NCBI GenBank assembly: GCA_012513915.1
Contig: JAAZBG010000019.1
Span: forward strand, 1 to 50,455
Length of the DNA stretch: 50,455 nucleotides
DNA from: Fibrobacter sp.
GTDB lineage: Bacteria > Fibrobacterota > Chitinivibrionia > Chitinivibrionales > Chitinispirillaceae
Reading direction: 5' to 3'
Of the stretch, positions 37,429 to 46,144 are shown piece by piece (the first letter of the stretch is position 1; each line of letters starts with the position of its first letter). Position numbers and translations under genes: made by a program. A model generated the notes under the pieces. It was not told the DNA's origin and made no database searches. It saw only the letters and a program-made list of their open reading frames with translations.

Positions 37429-39204
37429 TTATTCAGCATTTATATAAAGATTCTGAATCGAATTTGATGGAATTTCGACGTTTGTTTTTAAAAGCAAGTA
37501 ACGATTTACCGAAAACAATGGCAATTGCATAAACATGTCCATTCGCACTTTTTCGTCAAGGATATCAGAAAACCACATTGTTGCAAGACGGATCTTTTCG
37601 CTCTTTGCGTTCATAACATCATCAGGCACCCATCCGACAGCACATCCGAAATTTCGATTTACCAGAGTTTTTTCATATTCCTGTATTGTACAGGCAGAAA
37701 GATTGCATGGAATATTGCCCCTTGAAAAATCAGCGATCAGTTTTTCAGCAATTATTTTTGATATCTGATCATCTTTACAAAAAAGTACTTTTACCGGTTG
37801 TGTCAATCCCGGATGCATCGCGCCAGGTGGAATCAGTGCCACACCGGTGTCCCCGGTTTCAATTGAAGCAATACACTCACCTTCAGCCTTTACAAAGTCA
37901 CTCAAAATTTCCTGTGAATTTACAAGACTGCTTAAATAGTGACGAGCTTTCGGTTCTTTTACATTGAAAGAGATAAAATAACGATCACGACCAAACAGTG
38001 CAAGTTTGCTGTTTTTTGCCAGATTGCTGCGTGCATAACTCAAATCACTTATCGCGTATAACTCTATCGCATCATATTTTTTTAACGAAAACGAGAGAAT
38101 CGAATTGACATCACCACCCTGCCGTAAAATAAGTTTATCAAGATAACCGGAACCTGTTTCTCTTGATTTGTTTGACAGAAAAACTCTGCCATCCGCACCC
38201 TTCGATTCCTCATAGTACGAGCCTGTTTTAAGTGCCTGACCGAGCAAACGGCCGGTACTTAATCTGTCAACGATATCCGGATCCGGCTGAAGCAAACGGA
38301 ATTGAATTGTATTCTGGTCAGTCGCGACCAATCCCCGAATAACCGCCTCCCTGCCATCAATAAACTCTCTCAATCCCTCAACCTGCCTGAAAAGGGCAAA
38401 CCCTTCTGCCGGTTGTTCCCTGACAAGATTGGTCCAGCTATCGATAATATCCAGTGCAGATATCACTTTTCCTTTACCGTTTGTGATTTTTCCGTTAATT
38501 TTGATAGTCAATCTTCTTGCTGATTGCTCTGTCACCGTTAAAATTCCTGATGTGCCGTTGCGATCAAACGGGAATGTTGACACAAGCGCAATAAGATAAT
38601 CGTCAAAAAAACTGCGTTGTACATAAAGCCGGACTGTTCCACCCAAAACCGGTGTAACAGTATCTGTTGCATATTGGGTATAGGTGGTATCATATTGGGT
38701 ATAGGTGGTATCATATTGGGTATAGGTGGTATCATATTGGGTATAGGTGGTATCATATTGGGTATAGGTGGTATCATATTGGGTATAGATGGTATCATTA
38801 CCGGTTATCGCAATTCCGGTTGTATGATCTTCATTCAACATTAAAAGTGTATCAAGGAATGAATAAGTACTATCTGAAAAAGATTCCTGAATAACAAAAC
38901 TGTCTGACACCTGATTTGGCGGCGGAATCCGTATTACAACGCTGTTATAGCCGGTACGCTGGACATTTGTAAATGGGTAATTAGTAATAAACTCCTTAAA
39001 TTTGTTAATGAATTGATCCCTTTCAATTTCATCTGCAAATTCTATTGTATAAAGCAGTGTATCCGTACCTGAAGTTACTACTTGTGGAATTTCAGTTTTT
39101 TCAATTACCGGGATTGTTTCCTGTTTCAACACCTGTTTTGGGGTACACCCGATCAGAAATAATAGTGCGATTGTTATCAGACCAGTACTTTTAAAACAAC
39201 TCAT
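37429..39204 (-). CDS. Lipoprotein with solute-binding-protein-like (family 5) domain and heptapeptide repeat linker
   Basis: A 591-residue lipoprotein: signal peptide with lipobox FLIGC (Cys20). Residues 35-135 are a small alpha/beta domain of unknown type. Residues 136-178 are six heptapeptides YTQYDTT. The remaining 400 residues resemble SBP_bac_5 (DppA/OppA) proteins, for example the segments SALDIIDSWTNLV and ENTIQFRLLQPDPDIV-like, but the assignment is by pattern only. The frame opens at 39234, but ATG 39204 has GGGGGA upstream and gives the signal peptide, so I use it. Import binding proteins are not normal parts of an export system, yet this gene heads the exporter run, 61 bases before the adaptor. 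It may sense or scavenge a substrate. Confidence 0.68.
   Translation of the reverse strand: MSCFKSTGLITIALLFLIGCTPKQVLKQETIPVIEKTEIPQVVTSGTDTLLYTIEFADEIERDQFINKFKEFITNYPFTNVQRTGYNSVVIRIPPPNQVSDSFVIQESFSDSTYSFLDTLLMLNEDHTTGIAITGNDTIYTQYDTTYTQYDTTYTQYDTTYTQYDTTYTQYDTTYTQYATDTVTPVLGGTVRLYVQRSFFDDYLIALVSTFPFDRNGTSGILTVTEQSARRLTIKINGKITNGKGKVISALDIIDSWTNLVREQPAEGFALFRQVEGLREFIDGREAVIRGLVATDQNTIQFRLLQPDPDIVDRLSTGRLLGQALKTGSYYEESKGADGRVFLSNKSRETGSGYLDKLILRQGGDVNSILSFSLKKYDAIELYAISDLSYARSNLAKNSKLALFGRDRYFISFNVKEPKARHYLSSLVNSQEILSDFVKAEGECIASIETGDTGVALIPPGAMHPGLTQPVKVLFCKDDQISKIIAEKLIADFSRGNIPCNLSACTIQEYEKTLVNRNFGCAVGWVPDDVMNAKSEKIRLATMWFSDILDEKVRMDMFMQLPLFSVNRYLLLKTNVEIPSNSIQNLYINAE
38670..38795. repeat. 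Six tandem copies of a 21-bp unit
   Basis: The unit CATATTGGGTATAGGTGGTA plus T is repeated six times end to end; copies 1-5 are identical and copy 6 has one change (G to A). Each copy encodes YTQYDTT on the minus strand. Because 21 is a multiple of three, copy-number changes keep the host gene in frame, so the locus can vary in length by strand slippage. The antisense open frames it creates (GYRWYHI repeats) are artefacts. Confidence 0.97.
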
Positions 39205-39493
39205 ATTTTTTTCCCCCGGAGTGTTAACTGCCAATCATTTAAGACATAATGTTGTAAGTGGCAGAATTATAACAATTTAAAACCACAATACATCTATTTT
39301 CATTAATATAGTATATAACCCATTTTCAGTAAATAGGCAATGATGCGGTTTGCTCATCCTCACTGCAATTTATTAATTTCAAGCAATACATACGATGCGA
39401 TACCGTATTTTTCCTTTAAGGTTTTGTCTGCAACTATGTGTGCGTCATCTTTTATTTTAAATTTTTCAACGACTTACAACATCAGGTTTATTA

Positions 39494-42382
39494 ATGAAAA
39501 AGAAAAAGACGTTTATTCATACCCTGCTTATCATCATTGTGATTTTATTTGGTGCCGTAATTGTAAGCGCCTATCCGGCATTTCTGATTTCAAAACATTT
39601 TGTTAACCAGTATTTCAACAAGTGGGGAGACAGGCTTGTCAACCTTGAAAAACGCGGACTTCTTTCAAAGGAATTTGGGGCAGGATGGCAGGATATCCTT
39701 GCAAACGAATCGATGAATTCCGAAGCGGCACGTATCACCGGCGCGTCAGACTCTGTACCCGAATCAGATGATGTCACCATCGTTGATGGCATTACGTTAT
39801 CGGATTATCCCTCATTGTCAATTATTGACCGGCTTCGGGAAGTAAGCCATTACTCAAATTCAATAGAGATCATCGATCGTAATGGCAAGATGATCACCAA
39901 CATCCGTACCGATCATCAGCGGGCCCGTATTACTGAGTTTCCTCCGGTTCTTATCGGAGCGCTTCTTGCCGCTGAGGACAAGAATTTTCGGGAAAACCCC
40001 ATGGGTTTTCAATTTGAAAGTTTTGTGCGGGCATTTGGCCGTGCCTGTATCAGCTCTGTAATGCAGTTTGAAAAAGTATCTCCGAAAGGCACATCAAGCA
40101 TTACACAGCAGGTTGCCAAACTATTTATCTCGAGAATTGATGATAAGGGGATGCGCCGTGTCAATCGCTCTATTGACCGGAAGATACAAGAGCTTAAACT
40201 TGCAGTTGCACTACGTAAACTTTACAGTGCAGATGACATCCTTGAAGTATACCTCAACCATTGTGTTACAAGTGATCATGGTATGATCGGTTTTAAGGAT
40301 ATTGCAAAAGGTCTTTTCAATAAAGATATGAATAGTCTTACTGATGCACAATGTGTGTATCTTTCCAGAATGGTAAAATGGGGGCGGAATGTTCCGAAGA
40401 AAATTATTCCTCAATGTAAAATTGACATGCCACGAATTGCAAAAGCACTAAACTGGGATGCCGCCAAACAGGAACAGATACTTTCAGAACTCGATTCATT
40501 ATCATTTGCAAAACCAAAACGTTTTAAGGGCACCTATGGGCCATTAGTTGACCTTGCAAACGAATTCTGGCTTCTCACACTGCAAAATAACGGATCAACG
40601 GAAGAACAACTGTCACAGATGAATCTCATTGATCCCAATTCCCTGATTCGTAAAAAGGGTAATCTAAGAATCCGTTTAACCATCGATTTTTCACTACAAC
40701 AGATTCTTGAAGGCCTTGTTAAAAAGCGCGGCTATGGCCCTGATACAACGATAATTGACGAAGTTAGAATAGGAAGTACTTCGGATGTGGTTACCTTTGA
40801 TAAAGCGCCCAAAGACACTGTTCGCGCGCAGATCGTTCTCAGGGAACCTATGGATTTCAATGAGCCAGGTTCTGCATTTATCACGAGTCTGAATCCCGGT
40901 GATAGTGTTATTGTAAATATCAGGTATAAAAAACAGAGTGGAAAATCTTATCGCAGAAGCTGTTTTTATTATATACAGAAACCGGTTGTCGTTAATGGCC
41001 AATACTATGCTTATACAATCATGGATTCCAAAACCGGTGAATTACTTGCTTATTATTCTAAAGATCGCCTTGGCTCGAGGCTTGCTTGTATGCTTCAAAA
41101 CCGGACCCCAAATGGATCTTCAACTACAAAACCTATCATGAATGCCCTTAATTTTGATGCCGGTAATTTTGTGCCTTATCAGAAGTGGAGCGATTTAAAA
41201 CCGGTCAATGAGAATGTTCCCTGGGATCGAACCCTTGAATATGGGAAAAGCGGTAAAGCAATAGGTGTAAAGTTCAAAAACGGATCATTTAAAGGTGCTA
41301 CGTATGTTGTTCACAATCATGGTAGAATTTTTGAGGGCTGCCAGCACATTTTTGACCTTCTGTCAACATCAAACAATATCCTTGGTGTGGAAACTGTTTA
41401 CAGAATGAACCGGCAGTTGTTTTCACAGGATGGAGAAATCATGCCGGATGCGTTTAACAATGTCCAGTTTTTCTCACGCATCGGTGCGTTTTCCCGCCTC
41501 AGGGACACACTGAAACTATCTAATGTAACCGGTGTTCGTGTTTACAAGGAGTTAGCACGGATTGTCGGTGTTGATATTGACAGTATGACATCTTATGGAA
41601 AACGTACCTACATTTCCGACAGCCTGTATTCAATTGCCCTCGGAACACTTGAGATGAATATCTACGAACAGATGCACCTGTTCAACTGTCTTTACAATAA
41701 TAATATTATTGAACAACCGGCAAAACATCCATCCCTGGTTGTAAATACTATTACACTAAACGGCGATACAGTCCAGCTCAATGACACCATTCGCCGATAC
41801 CACCCATTCGCCGATTTAAACAATATCAGACCGTCATTACTTGGCATGCATAAGAGACTGGTTTCGAATCGCTGGGATGGTCTTAAAGATTTTGATATTG
41901 CGTATACTCAGGACACAACTTCGCTTGCCATACCGGATTCAATCTTTTCAAATGATAAATACTGGATCAGTGCACCTCTTTCAAATTTTGCAAAAAGCGG
42001 TACGAGTGATGATGTCATCCGTCCTTTCAATGAAAGCGCTGCATCAAAAAAGCGAACAAATTATGGTATCTGGAACGCAGTCATTCGTGTTGACTTTTCG
42101 AGATTCAGAGGGTATGGCGAACCGGATATACGGGATATAACGATTGCCTGTATCGGGGAATGTAATACAAAATATACCGGTGCACGCGACGGGAAAACAC
42201 TGCATAAATTTTTATCACAAGGCCTGTTAAAAATGGCTGGCACCAAATCTCCGAATGGATTTTTTACACAATACGAAAACTACCTTAAAAAAGTCACACC
42301 GGAGTCAGAGAATTGCAATGCTGTTGAAAATATCGAAACCGAAAACCCGTTACCTGCTGATATAGAGGCTATTGGTGATTAA
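39494..42382 (+). CDS. Class A penicillin-binding protein (transglycosylase/transpeptidase)
   Basis: A 962-residue bifunctional peptidoglycan synthase. One N-terminal membrane helix (about 7-28). The GT51 transglycosylase domain has the catalytic Glu161 in LLAAEDKNF and the later GTSSITQQVAKLF and EVYLN motifs. The transpeptidase domain has S543 in the SxxK motif STTK, an SxN motif as SNN near 627, and KSGT near 834 in place of the usual KTG. The long sequence between membrane helix and GT51 (about 30-125) and a larger linker make it longer than typical PBP1. All catalytic motifs are present, so it should be active. Start ATG 39494 lies after a 259-base spacer from the divergent lipoprotein gene. 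Confidence 0.88.
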   Translation: MKKKKTFIHTLLIIIVILFGAVIVSAYPAFLISKHFVNQYFNKWGDRLVNLEKRGLLSKEFGAGWQDILANESMNSEAARITGASDSVPESDDVTIVDGITLSDYPSLSIIDRLREVSHYSNSIEIIDRNGKMITNIRTDHQRARITEFPPVLIGALLAAEDKNFRENPMGFQFESFVRAFGRACISSVMQFEKVSPKGTSSITQQVAKLFISRIDDKGMRRVNRSIDRKIQELKLAVALRKLYSADDILEVYLNHCVTSDHGMIGFKDIAKGLFNKDMNSLTDAQCVYLSRMVKWGRNVPKKIIPQCKIDMPRIAKALNWDAAKQEQILSELDSLSFAKPKRFKGTYGPLVDLANEFWLLTLQNNGSTEEQLSQMNLIDPNSLIRKKGNLRIRLTIDFSLQQILEGLVKKRGYGPDTTIIDEVRIGSTSDVVTFDKAPKDTVRAQIVLREPMDFNEPGSAFITSLNPGDSVIVNIRYKKQSGKSYRRSCFYYIQKPVVVNGQYYAYTIMDSKTGELLAYYSKDRLGSRLACMLQNRTPNGSSTTKPIMNALNFDAGNFVPYQKWSDLKPVNENVPWDRTLEYGKSGKAIGVKFKNGSFKGATYVVHNHGRIFEGCQHIFDLLSTSNNILGVETVYRMNRQLFSQDGEIMPDAFNNVQFFSRIGAFSRLRDTLKLSNVTGVRVYKELARIVGVDIDSMTSYGKRTYISDSLYSIALGTLEMNIYEQMHLFNCLYNNNIIEQPAKHPSLVVNTITLNGDTVQLNDTIRRYHPFADLNNIRPSLLGMHKRLVSNRWDGLKDFDIAYTQDTTSLAIPDSIFSNDKYWISAPLSNFAKSGTSDDVIRPFNESAASKKRTNYGIWNAVIRVDFSRFRGYGEPDIRDITIACIGECNTKYTGARDGKTLHKFLSQGLLKMAGTKSPNGFFTQYENYLKKVTPESENCNAVENIETENPLPADIEAIGD

Positions 42383-42571
42383 CCGTGTATAACACTGACG
42401 ATAGTTCTGTTTGCACATGCACTGAATACAGGTTGTTTTTTCACAATATACATCCTGTAAACCATTTCTCTCCGGCAGCCTGGATATACTAAGCCCGTTG
42501 CGCTCAGTTTGACCCCTGATTATTTTTAGTGCACAATCGATACAACAGTTTGATAGTGCAACGAGGGTTAA

Positions 42572-44614
42572 ATGGTTAATTTTACAAAAGGTTTGAACGA
42601 TAGTCAGGCAAAAGCGGTACTTCATAACGAAGGACCAATCCTGGTGCTTGCCGGTGCTGGAAGCGGTAAAACCAGAGTTTTGACAATGCGTATCGCACGT
42701 CTTGTGCATGAAAAACGATGCAATCCCCAGGATATTCTTGCCGTTACATTCACCAATAAAGCTGCCCGTGAGATGAAAGAACGCGTAGCAGCAGAAACAT
42801 CCGAAAAGGTCGCAGATTTGATGACACTCTGTACCTTTCACAGCCTGGGAGTAAAAATTCTTCGTGAGGACGGAGAACGGATCGGATTAAAAAAAACTTT
42901 TTCGATTATAGATGAACATGATAAAATTGGTACACTTAAATCCATTATGAGAGCAAATGGTGTCCGGGGGCTTAAAAATGAAGATCCTGAAAAGTTTGCA
43001 TCAAAAATAAGCCTTGCTAAGAATGCATCACTCGACCCGGATTCCTATAAACATGCAAATCCGGAAGAACGCAAAATCAGCCGAGTATATAGTTCCTATA
43101 ATTCGATACTTCTTAAGAATCAAACGGTGGACTTTGACGATCTGTTACTGCTGCCGCTTCAGCTTTTCACAAAACATCCGGATGTTCTTGCAAAATACCA
43201 GAAACGTTTTGTTTATGTGTCAATTGATGAATTTCAGGATACCAATGCAGTACAAATGAAACTTGCTGCACTTCTTGCACTGCCTCAGAATAATATCATG
43301 GTCGTTGGTGATGATGATCAGGGAATTTATTCGTGGCGTGGTGCCGAGATTGAAAATATACTCTCATTTTCAACAAAATTTAAGAAATGTACAACAGTCA
43401 TTCTTGACAAAAATTACCGCTCGACGCATCAGATATTTGCTGCGGCACATTCGGTTGTCTCAAACAATCGGGTGCGCAAACATAAGGAAATTACTGCAGT
43501 AGCCGGTGAAGGTGATCCGATTATGCATTACAAGGGTGATGATGAAGAGGATGAAGCAGTATGGATTGCCGAAAAAATTGCTGAGCACAATGAGCATACA
43601 TCCTATAGATATAGCGATCATGCTATATTGCTGCGGACAAACGCCATGATGCGTATTTACGAAGAGGAACTACGCCGTAAACGCATACCGTATCAGGTCA
43701 GCGGTGCAATGAGTTTTTATGAACGTAAAGAGATCAAGGATATTATTGCATATCTGCGGTTCTTTGCAAATCCCGATGATGAGTTAAGTATGATGCGGGT
43801 GCTAAAAGTACCCAACAAAGGCATTACACCGACATCACTTGAACATCTCGATGAACTCGCAGCACTTCGCAGAATGAGTTTATGGGATGCAATGCTGCGT
43901 CACAATGAAGTTGACAAAATAACTGATTTACAACATACAATTATTGCAACATTTATCGATTTGTTTAAAAAATTCAATGAAAAATTTGCAGCACAGTCGA
44001 TCGCTATTACGGTACGCGAATTACTGCATGAAACCGGCTACCTCGCCCACTTGCAGAAAGCCTACAAAGACGATGATACTTATAAAATGCGAATGGAAAA
44101 CATTGATGAAATACTTCATGGCATAGAATATTACGAGCATAAGTTTAAAAAGAAAAAACCGACACTCACCGGATATCTTCAGGAAGTAGCCCTTTTATCA
44201 TCAGAGGAAAACGAGGATGATGATAAAAAGAAAAAAGGTGTGACCATGATGACACTTCATAAATCGAAGGGTCTTGAGTTTCCTGTTGTTTTTCTTGCCG
44301 GGCTTGACAAGGATTACATCCCGTCACCGCGGGCAATTGAAGAAGGAAAAATTGACGAAGAGAGAAGACTGTTTTATGTCGGTATGACCCGTGCACAAAA
44401 ACGGCTCTACCTTACCTATCCCGGTACGAAAGTGTCCAGAGGAAAACAGAAGAATGTCACCCCCTGCCCCTTTTTACGCGAAATCCCGGAAGAGTTCCTT
44501 GATGGTATAATCGGCCAGAAACAGGATGAAGAAAAAATGGAATATATGGACAATTTCTTTAAGGAGATGCAGGAAAAATTTAAAAACCAGACTGAAAAAA
44601 ATGAGGATGAATAA
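42572..44614 (+). CDS. UvrD/PcrA-type DNA helicase
   Basis: A 680-residue superfamily 1A helicase that unwinds DNA 3' to 5' in repair and replication. Motifs in order: Q-motif LNDSQAKAV; Walker A GAGSGKTR (28-35); motif Ia TFTNKAAREMK; motif II IDEFQDTN near 217; motif III GDDDQGIYSWRGA; motif IV LDKNYRS; motif V TMMTLHKSKGLEFPVVFL; motif VI EERRLFYVGMTRAQ. The C-terminus ends soon after motif VI with a charged tail, without the long PcrA Tudor segment, so Rep-like is also possible. Start ATG 42572 has GAGGG ahead. It lies 190 bases after the penicillin-binding-protein gene on the same strand. Confidence 0.95.
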   Translation: MVNFTKGLNDSQAKAVLHNEGPILVLAGAGSGKTRVLTMRIARLVHEKRCNPQDILAVTFTNKAAREMKERVAAETSEKVADLMTLCTFHSLGVKILREDGERIGLKKTFSIIDEHDKIGTLKSIMRANGVRGLKNEDPEKFASKISLAKNASLDPDSYKHANPEERKISRVYSSYNSILLKNQTVDFDDLLLLPLQLFTKHPDVLAKYQKRFVYVSIDEFQDTNAVQMKLAALLALPQNNIMVVGDDDQGIYSWRGAEIENILSFSTKFKKCTTVILDKNYRSTHQIFAAAHSVVSNNRVRKHKEITAVAGEGDPIMHYKGDDEEDEAVWIAEKIAEHNEHTSYRYSDHAILLRTNAMMRIYEEELRRKRIPYQVSGAMSFYERKEIKDIIAYLRFFANPDDELSMMRVLKVPNKGITPTSLEHLDELAALRRMSLWDAMLRHNEVDKITDLQHTIIATFIDLFKKFNEKFAAQSIAITVRELLHETGYLAHLQKAYKDDDTYKMRMENIDEILHGIEYYEHKFKKKKPTLTGYLQEVALLSSEENEDDDKKKKGVTMMTLHKSKGLEFPVVFLAGLDKDYIPSPRAIEEGKIDEERRLFYVGMTRAQKRLYLTYPGTKVSRGKQKNVTPCPFLREIPEEFLDGIIGQKQDEEKMEYMDNFFKEMQEKFKNQTEKNEDE

Positions 44615-44733
44615 CATTGTTTGCAATCAATAAACGCATACCTTATTTTATCCAACTTGAGGTCACCTTAATAAAAAGTATCCTGAAAAAAACGGGATGT
44701 ACAATGTTTAACACAATCGCACAGGAGCACATC

Positions 44734-45459
44734 ATGTCATATAATGATATTGCAGCAGCTAATTTTGAAACCCGTATTAAACAGAATCCATATCCGGGTC
44801 GTGGGATTATTATTGGTAAATCTGATGATGCAACCTGGCAGATTGTGTACTGGATTATGGGACGCAGCACCAACAGCCGTAACCGTCGTTTCGTTGTTGA
44901 TGGAACCGATATAAGAACTGAACCTGTTGATTTGAGTCAGCTCACCGATCCAAGCCTTATCATCTACGATGCAATGCTCGAACTGCCGGGTTTATTTCTG
45001 GTTAGTAACGGTGATCAGACCAGAACCATTTATGATACAATAAACGCAGGTAACAGTTTTGAAGATGCACTGATGACCCGTATGCATGAACCTGATGCAC
45101 CCAATTTTACTCCGAGAATAAGCGGTATGATCGATTTACGAAACAAGACACCGCGCGTTACGATGAGCATCCTGAAATCAAGTATTTTATCAAGCAATGT
45201 ATCAGACAGAAATTTTTTCCGTCTTCAGTTTCCGGTAAGCGGTTTCGGGTATGGAATTACAACGTATCAGGGTGATGGCAATCCGCTGCCAGGTTTCAGC
45301 GGTGATCCGGTATTACTTCCACTTAAAGGAAATGCATCACAGATAATTGATATCTATTGGAACGCCCTGAATCAGGAAAATCTTGTTTCGCTTGCGGTCA
45401 AGACAATCTCTTCAGTTGACAAAAGCAGCAGCATTATTGTTAAAAACAAACACGATTAA
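44734..45459 (+). CDS. IMP cyclohydrolase, PurO-like (IMP_cyclohyd family)
   Basis: PurO closes the ring of FAICAR to give IMP, the last step of purine synthesis, in many archaea. This 241-residue protein shows the family pattern: YPGRGIIIGKS, IMGRSTNSRNRRF (like the SRSFPNR stretch in archaeal PurO), LVSNGDQTRTIYDTI (like VSNGSHTDTI) and NFTPRISG. The comparison is from memory of the family, not a computed alignment. The open frame begins at TTG 44617, but ATG 44734 has GGAG eight bases ahead and starts just before the conserved region. Bacteria usually use PurH; a PurO here may complement a PurH with only the transformylase domain. It follows the helicase gene by 119 bases. Confidence 0.75.
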   Translation: MSYNDIAAANFETRIKQNPYPGRGIIIGKSDDATWQIVYWIMGRSTNSRNRRFVVDGTDIRTEPVDLSQLTDPSLIIYDAMLELPGLFLVSNGDQTRTIYDTINAGNSFEDALMTRMHEPDAPNFTPRISGMIDLRNKTPRVTMSILKSSILSSNVSDRNFFRLQFPVSGFGYGITTYQGDGNPLPGFSGDPVLLPLKGNASQIIDIYWNALNQENLVSLAVKTISSVDKSSSIIVKNKHD

Positions 45460-45492
45460 TGTAGCTATCGCTGATACATTATCAACAAATAT

Positions 45493-45529
45493 GCAATGTC
45501 AACCACCGTACTGGTTGGCATTGCTATTT
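45493..45529 (+). terminator. Strong hairpin terminator after the PurO gene
   Basis: A 13-bp stem GCAATGTCAACCA / TGGTTGGCATTGC (one G-T pair) with a six-base loop at 45493-45524, followed by TATTTA. The T run is short and broken, but the stem is long. It lies 33 bases after the stop and faces the convergent HPr gene. Confidence 0.75.
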
Positions 45530-45575
45530 ATCAATCTACAAAAGCGGCATCATTACACAAAAGTCCAAACCAGTT

Positions 45576-45839
45576 CTAAATACCACTGCCATGTTCAAAG
45601 AAATCAGTGAGAACATCAACGGCCGTTTTTTCATCATCGCCACTTATCGACACAACGACTTCAGTACCCTGCTTTGCGTTAAGCAATAACAGTTCAATAA
45701 TCGAACAGCCATCAGCCTTTTGACACCCTTTGCAGATAACAACATCACTTATGAACTGCTGACATTTTTGTGATAGCACCATTGCAGGCCTTGCATGCAA
45801 CCCCTGAGATTCATTAATGATGAACTTTTTTGTTATCAT
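45576..45839 (-). CDS. HPr-family phosphocarrier protein
   Basis: An 87-residue HPr. His15 in the conserved GLHARPA is the phosphorylation site for enzyme I, and Ser46 (ADGCSIIEL) sits exactly where HPr kinase phosphorylates Gram-positive-type HPr. So both the transport and the regulatory sites are present. The frame opens with GTG 45845, but ATG 45839 has GGGAG at a better spacing and gives the canonical residue numbering, so I use it. No other phosphotransferase gene lies in the window. It may belong to a reduced regulatory system with HPr kinase. Three extra cysteines (C26, C39 or nearby, C45) are unusual for HPr. Confidence 0.92.
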   Translation of the reverse strand: MITKKFIINESQGLHARPAMVLSQKCQQFISDVVICKGCQKADGCSIIELLLLNAKQGTEVVVSISGDDEKTAVDVLTDFFEHGSGI

Positions 45840-46144
45840 AGTCACTCCCGGCTACTAAATATAAGTATATTTATAGTTTTTATCAACATTTTATTTTTAC
45901 CGAAATCAACATATGCGATTATATTATTTTCAGAGTGTTGTTTTAACAGGTGTTACGAGATTACTATTTTTGAAATATTCAATTATATCATACGCTTACA
46001 TGTATTTTAATACAATTGACACTGAAACGGAGTGTAACGGGTATAATCATTTCAGGAAAAATGTGCTGTAGTAACACTCAATAGCCCTGCAATGATTATC
46101 AATTGCAGAAAACTATACATTTGTCAAAGGTATCAGTCAATACA
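45840..46144. other. Intergenic region, 305 bp, with inverted repeat in the coaDE leader
   Basis: AT-rich DNA between divergent HPr and coaDE genes. At 46087-46108 lies a perfect 7-bp inverted repeat CTGCAAT-(8)-ATTGCAG, 37 bases before the coaDE start. It could be an operator or a leader hairpin. No start codon or open frame of interest is seen. Confidence 0.5.

Noticed and set aside
38538..38894. Open frames with repeats of IPNMIPP or GYRWYHI in the other frames and strand
   Set aside because: They are products of the 21-bp repeat, which keeps all frames open. The minus-strand lipoprotein frame continues on both sides with a sensible protein.
42350..42841. 163-codon minus-strand frame across the helicase start
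   Set aside because: Shadow of the helicase gene; its cysteine-rich translation has no family pattern.
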